Of a stretch of DNA of 64,000 nucleotides, positions 61,147 through 64,000 are shown one piece after another. The notes under the pieces were generated by a model. That model was not told the origin of the DNA. It searched no databases and saw only the letters and a program-made list of their open reading frames with translations. Both the position numbers and the translations under genes were made by a program. The stretch lies in NCBI RefSeq assembly GCF_000725885.1, contig NZ_JODR01000002.1, forward strand, positions 124,001 to 188,000, written 5' to 3'. This stretch comes from Streptomyces albus subsp. albus. Its GTDB lineage: Bacteria; Actinomycetota; Actinomycetes; Streptomycetales; Streptomycetaceae. Numbering within the stretch: position 1 is the first letter of the stretch; every line of letters starts with the position of its first letter.

Positions 61147-62241
61147 CTAGCGCGCGGTCTGCTCGTGGACGTACGCCACCAGGTCCGTCAGCGCCTGCGG
61201 GTCGGTGTCCGGCAGCACCCCGTGGCCGAGGTTGAAGATGTGCCCGTCCAGACCGCGCGCCGCCTCCAGCACCCGCGCGGCCTGCCGCTCCACGGCCTCG
61301 CGGGGGGCGAACAGCACGGCCGGGTCGAGGTTGCCCTGGATGGCCTTGCCGGGGCCGACCCGCCGGGCGGCCTCGTCCACCGGAACCCGCCAGTCGGCAC
61401 CCACCACATCGGCGCCGGCCTGCCCCATCAGGCCCAGCAGCTCCCCGGTGCCGACACCGAAGTGGATACGGGGCACGCCATAGGGGGCGACGGCCTCGAA
61501 GACCTTCGCCGAGGCGGGCAGCACACTGCGGCGGTAGTCCTCCGGCGCCAGCGCCCCCACCCAGGAGTCGAAGAGCTGCACCGCGGAGGCCCCGGCCTCG
61601 ATCTGCACCTTGAGAAAGGCGGCGGTGATGTCGGCGAGCCTGTCCAGCAGCGCGTTCCACAGCTCCGGGTCGCCGTACATGAGCGCCTTCGTACGCTCAT
61701 GGTTCTTGGAGGGGCCGCCCTCGACCAGATAGCTGGCCAGGGTGAAGGGGGCACCGGCGAAGCCGATCAGCGGGGTGCCGCCCAGCTCACGGGTGAGGAT
61801 GCCCACGGCCTCCGTCACATAGCCGACGTCCTCCGGGTCCAGGGGCCGCAGCCGCTCCAGGTCGGCACGGCTGCGGACGGGCTGCTCCACGACGGGGCCG
61901 ACACCCGGCTTGATGTCGAGATCCACACCGATCGCCTTGAGGGGGACGACGATGTCGCTGAAGTAGATGGCCGCGTCCACCTTGTGCCGGCGCACCGGCT
62001 GGAGGGTGATCTCGGCCACCAGGTCCGGCCGCATGCACGAGTCGAGCATGCCGATGCCCTGGCGCACCTTGCGGTACTCCGGCAGCGAACGACCGGCCTG
62101 CCGCATGAACCAGACGGGAGTGTGCGGCACCGCCTCGCGGCGGCACGCACGCAGGAACGCTGAGTCGGCGGCAGCGTCTCCCGCGGCTACGGCGTTCTGG
62201 TTCGGCGTCGGCTGGCCCACAGGGCGGTCGTTTCCACTCAC
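61147..62241 (-). CDS. hemE: Uroporphyrinogen decarboxylase
   Basis: Decarboxylates uroporphyrinogen III to coproporphyrinogen III, the substrate of HemY. The 364-aa enzyme carries [16 protein letters not shown] near residue 42, [12 protein letters not shown] and [19 protein letters not shown]. Begins at GTG 62241 with a GGGAGA site 8 nt upstream and a TAGACC -10-like element further back. The N-terminal 25 residues are longer than in E. coli. Confidence 0.97.
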   Translation of the reverse strand: MSGNDRPVGQPTPNQNAVAAGDAAADSAFLRACRREAVPHTPVWFMRQAGRSLPEYRKVRQGIGMLDSCMRPDLVAEITLQPVRRHKVDAAIYFSDIVVPLKAIGVDLDIKPGVGPVVEQPVRSRADLERLRPLDPEDVGYVTEAVGILTRELGGTPLIGFAGAPFTLASYLVEGGPSKNHERTKALMYGDPELWNALLDRLADITAAFLKVQIEAGASAVQLFDSWVGALAPEDYRRSVLPASAKVFEAVAPYGVPRIHFGVGTGELLGLMGQAGADVVGADWRVPVDEAARRVGPGKAIQGNLDPAVLFAPREAVERQAARVLEAARGLDGHIFNLGHGVLPDTDPQALTDLVAYVHEQTAR

Positions 62242-62314
62242 GCCTGAAGTCTCCCATGGTCTAAAGGGGTGTCCTTACCGGCATGGAGTGCGGCAGCCGC
62301 CTACTCTTCGGCCC

Positions 62315-62983
62315 ATGACTGCGGCGCGGGCGGCGAAGACGGGAGGCTTCGACGGAGTGGAAGGCACCGGCGGCACGGGTGGCTCTGGCGGCGGCGGGGA
62401 CACGTCCCCGCCGCCTTTCCGGGCGGCGGTCACGGCACTGGGCGAGACCCGGCCGCGTCCGGAGGTGCGGCTCTCGCCACTGCCGCCGCCCCGGCGGCTG
62501 GCCCCCTTCACCTTCGCGCTGGAAGCGACGGTGAGCGAGCCGGAGGACGCGGCCGTCGAACTGGCCGACGGACGGTTCGTGCTGCTGCACGATCCGCAGG
62601 GCCAGGAGGGCTGGCGCGGCACCTTCCGGGTGGTCACGCTGGCCCGCGCCGAACTGGAACCGGAGATCGCCGGTGATCCGCTGCTGCCGGAGGTGACCTG
62701 GTCGTGGCTGACCGGGGCGCTGGAGGCGCGGGGCGCCGGATACACGGAGCCGAGCGGGACGGTGACCCGGTCGAGTTCGGCGTTCTTCGGCGGGCTGGCC
62801 GAGCGCGCCGCCGAAGAGGTGCTGGAGATCCGGGCGAGCTGGACCCCGGACGGCACCACCCCGGACGCCGCCGCGCATCTGACCGCCTGGTGCGAACTGC
62901 TCTGCCAGTGCGCGGGGTTGCCGCCGGAGACGGGCGAGGGCAGCTCCGTGGTGCAGCTGCCCCAGCGCCGCGGCCCGCGCTGA
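62315..62983 (+). CDS. DUF3000 family protein
   Basis: A 222-aa protein of the actinomycete-specific DUF3000 family (FALEATVSEPEDAAVELADGRFVLLHDP region, residues 69-96; DPLLPEVTWSWLTGALEARGA; TWC-like LTAWCELLCQCAGLP). The first 35 residues are Gly/Thr-rich. TACTCT lies 7 nt upstream of ATG 62315, so the mRNA is probably leaderless. Divergent from hemE; function unknown. Confidence 0.88.
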   Translation: MTAARAAKTGGFDGVEGTGGTGGSGGGGDTSPPPFRAAVTALGETRPRPEVRLSPLPPPRRLAPFTFALEATVSEPEDAAVELADGRFVLLHDPQGQEGWRGTFRVVTLARAELEPEIAGDPLLPEVTWSWLTGALEARGAGYTEPSGTVTRSSSAFFGGLAERAAEEVLEIRASWTPDGTTPDAAAHLTAWCELLCQCAGLPPETGEGSSVVQLPQRRGPR

Positions 62984-63049
62984 CCGCCCGGCGCCCCCTC
63001 CGGGCCGCCCCTGCTGACGGACCCCCACCCGGCCGCGGGCCCGCCCCGG

Positions 63050-63900
63050 CCCACCACCGCCGGGCGGGGCACCACCGGGCCGCCCCGCACACACGGCAAC
63101 CACTGACGAGCCGCGCCCCCGTAGCCCGGACCGCGTCCGGACCGCCACCGCGGACGGGCCGGGCACGACCGGCCCCTGCCCGCCCCCTGGCGTGCCGGAC
63201 GCCACCGACTCCACCCCTGGGCCGGGGGCCCGCCCGGCCCGCACCCACCGGTGGGCCACCGCGCACCCGCCCACCCGTCACACATCCGCCCCACAACCAC
63301 CGGGGTCGGTCGGTGCCACCGGCCACCCGCACAGCAACCACTGACAGGCAGCGCGCGCGCACGACCGGCCGCCCTCCCCACCATCACCGCCACGAACCAG
63401 ACCCACCGGCCCCCGCCCGGACCACCACCACTGGCGGCCGACTTGGACAGCCCCCGACCGGTCAACGACATCGGCCCGCAACCGCCGGCGGAGCAGGCAC
63501 ACGCTCACCCGATACGCACCCGCCTCACAGCCGCCGATCCATCGACTCCGCCCCCGGCCGAGAACCCCGCCCGACCCGCAACCATCGACAGGCCACTGCA
63601 CGCACCCACCCGCCACGCACCCGGCCCACGACCACCGATCCACCGGCACCACCGGTCCGCCCGGCCCCACACCGCTGACGCGCCGCGCACGCAGGCAACC
63701 GGCCGTCTCCCGACCGTCACCACCACGGGCCAGGCCCATCGGTCCCCGCCCGACCACCACTACGGGCGGCCGTAGGACCGGCACCCCCAACAACCGGCCA
63801 ACATCACCGGCCCGCAGCCACCGGCGGGCCGGGTACGTGTTCAGCCGGTCCGCGATCGATAGCCGCGAGACCGCCGGGGCCGTCCGGGTCCCGTAACCGC
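63050..63900. repeat. Degenerate tandem repeats in the terminal non-coding kilobase
   Basis: After DUF3000 there is about 1 kb without a supportable gene. It has imperfect copies of a roughly 333-336-nt unit: the C-rich blocks CACCGG...CGCCC (63317 and 63650), GGCGGCC (63433 and 63765), CGGCCCGCA (63472 and 63808), and CGACTCC (63207 and 63543). Inside the units, smaller ~95-nt similarities exist. On the - strand copies 2 and 3 are in the same reading frame (for example RGGDG recurring 111 residues apart). Whether this is a decayed repetitive gene or a non-coding array is open. Confidence 0.6.
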
Positions 63901-64000
63901 TGGGGCGCCGTGCACGCACGCGACCCGTTGTCGCTCGCCGCAGCCGTCAGCCGGCGGGCGCCGACGGTGCGTATCCGGGGCGGGAGTGCCAAGGGGCTCG

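Noticed and set aside
62704..63678. 324-codon Pro/Thr/Arg-rich frame at the 3' end of DUF3000 and into the repeat tract
   Set aside because: Overlaps DUF3000 in another frame, has no ribosome site and only low-complexity sequence.
1..64000. CRISPR arrays, insertion sequences, phage genes, tRNA or rRNA
   Set aside because: No regular spacer-repeat array, transposase, integrase, or RNA gene sequence was recognised in the window.

Overview
The window comes from a very GC-rich actinomycete, almost certainly a Streptomyces. The gene content (HemQ/HemY/HemE block, SAV2148-type HEPN protein, DUF3000, small sulfur leader peptide), the frequent GTG/TTG starts, the 4-nt ATGA overlaps and the strong G/C bias at third codon positions all fit that genus. 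No tRNA, rRNA, insertion sequence, prophage or CRISPR array was seen.

1-9000 is the assimilatory sulfate reduction operon on the + strand: sulfite reductase (5' end outside the window), a 64-aa zinc-ribbon-like protein, cysH, cysC, cysD, cysN, an SsuABC-type importer and a sirohydrochlorin chelatase that makes the sulfite reductase cofactor. 9037-15214 is a second, convergent sulfur block on the - strand. It begins with a 28-aa cysteine-ended leader peptide, followed by a second SsuABC importer, a TauD-like dioxygenase, a stand-alone winged-helix protein, and SsuE/SsuD. Together the two blocks import sulfate or sulfonates, release sulfite and reduce it to sulfide.

15411-27549 is accessory: a secreted subtilisin; an amidohydrolase/SDR/small-protein operon divergent from a LysR gene; a TetR-YczE pair; and a four-gene catabolic operon (SDR, enolase superfamily, N-acyl-D-amino-acid deacylase, MHS transporter) divergent from an FCD-GntR regulator with a clear operator. 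27824-38725 holds DUF1697, the HEPN protein, an MFS exporter, ArsR-VOC with a perfect operator, LysR with a divergent dihydrolipoamide dehydrogenase-like gene, a sigma factor with a membrane partner, a PIG-V-like mannosyltransferase and a YqcI/GntA haem-oxygenase candidate.

38803-49175 is mostly housekeeping: DHA2 exporter, murC-msrB, a Usp-like protein, a RibD-C reductase, a ZapE-type ATPase, a PhoX-like protein, a two-gene ABC exporter and Pth2. 49278-53673 contains the least explained pair, a P-loop-like ATPase without a recognisable Walker A lysine followed at once by a membrane-tethered periplasmic-binding-fold protein. 53853-55669 has a frameshifted hemerythrin-like gene, an MNIO (DUF692) enzyme and its SCO6045-type partner, with no obvious substrate gene. 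55780-62983 holds a secreted S33 peptidase, hemQ, hemY, a CoA-disulfide-reductase-like enzyme, hemE and DUF3000.

The last kilobase carries no supportable gene but contains degenerate tandem repeats of about 333-336 nt. The best candidates for something undescribed are the ATPase/binding-protein pair, the MNIO locus without a visible precursor, and this repeat tract.
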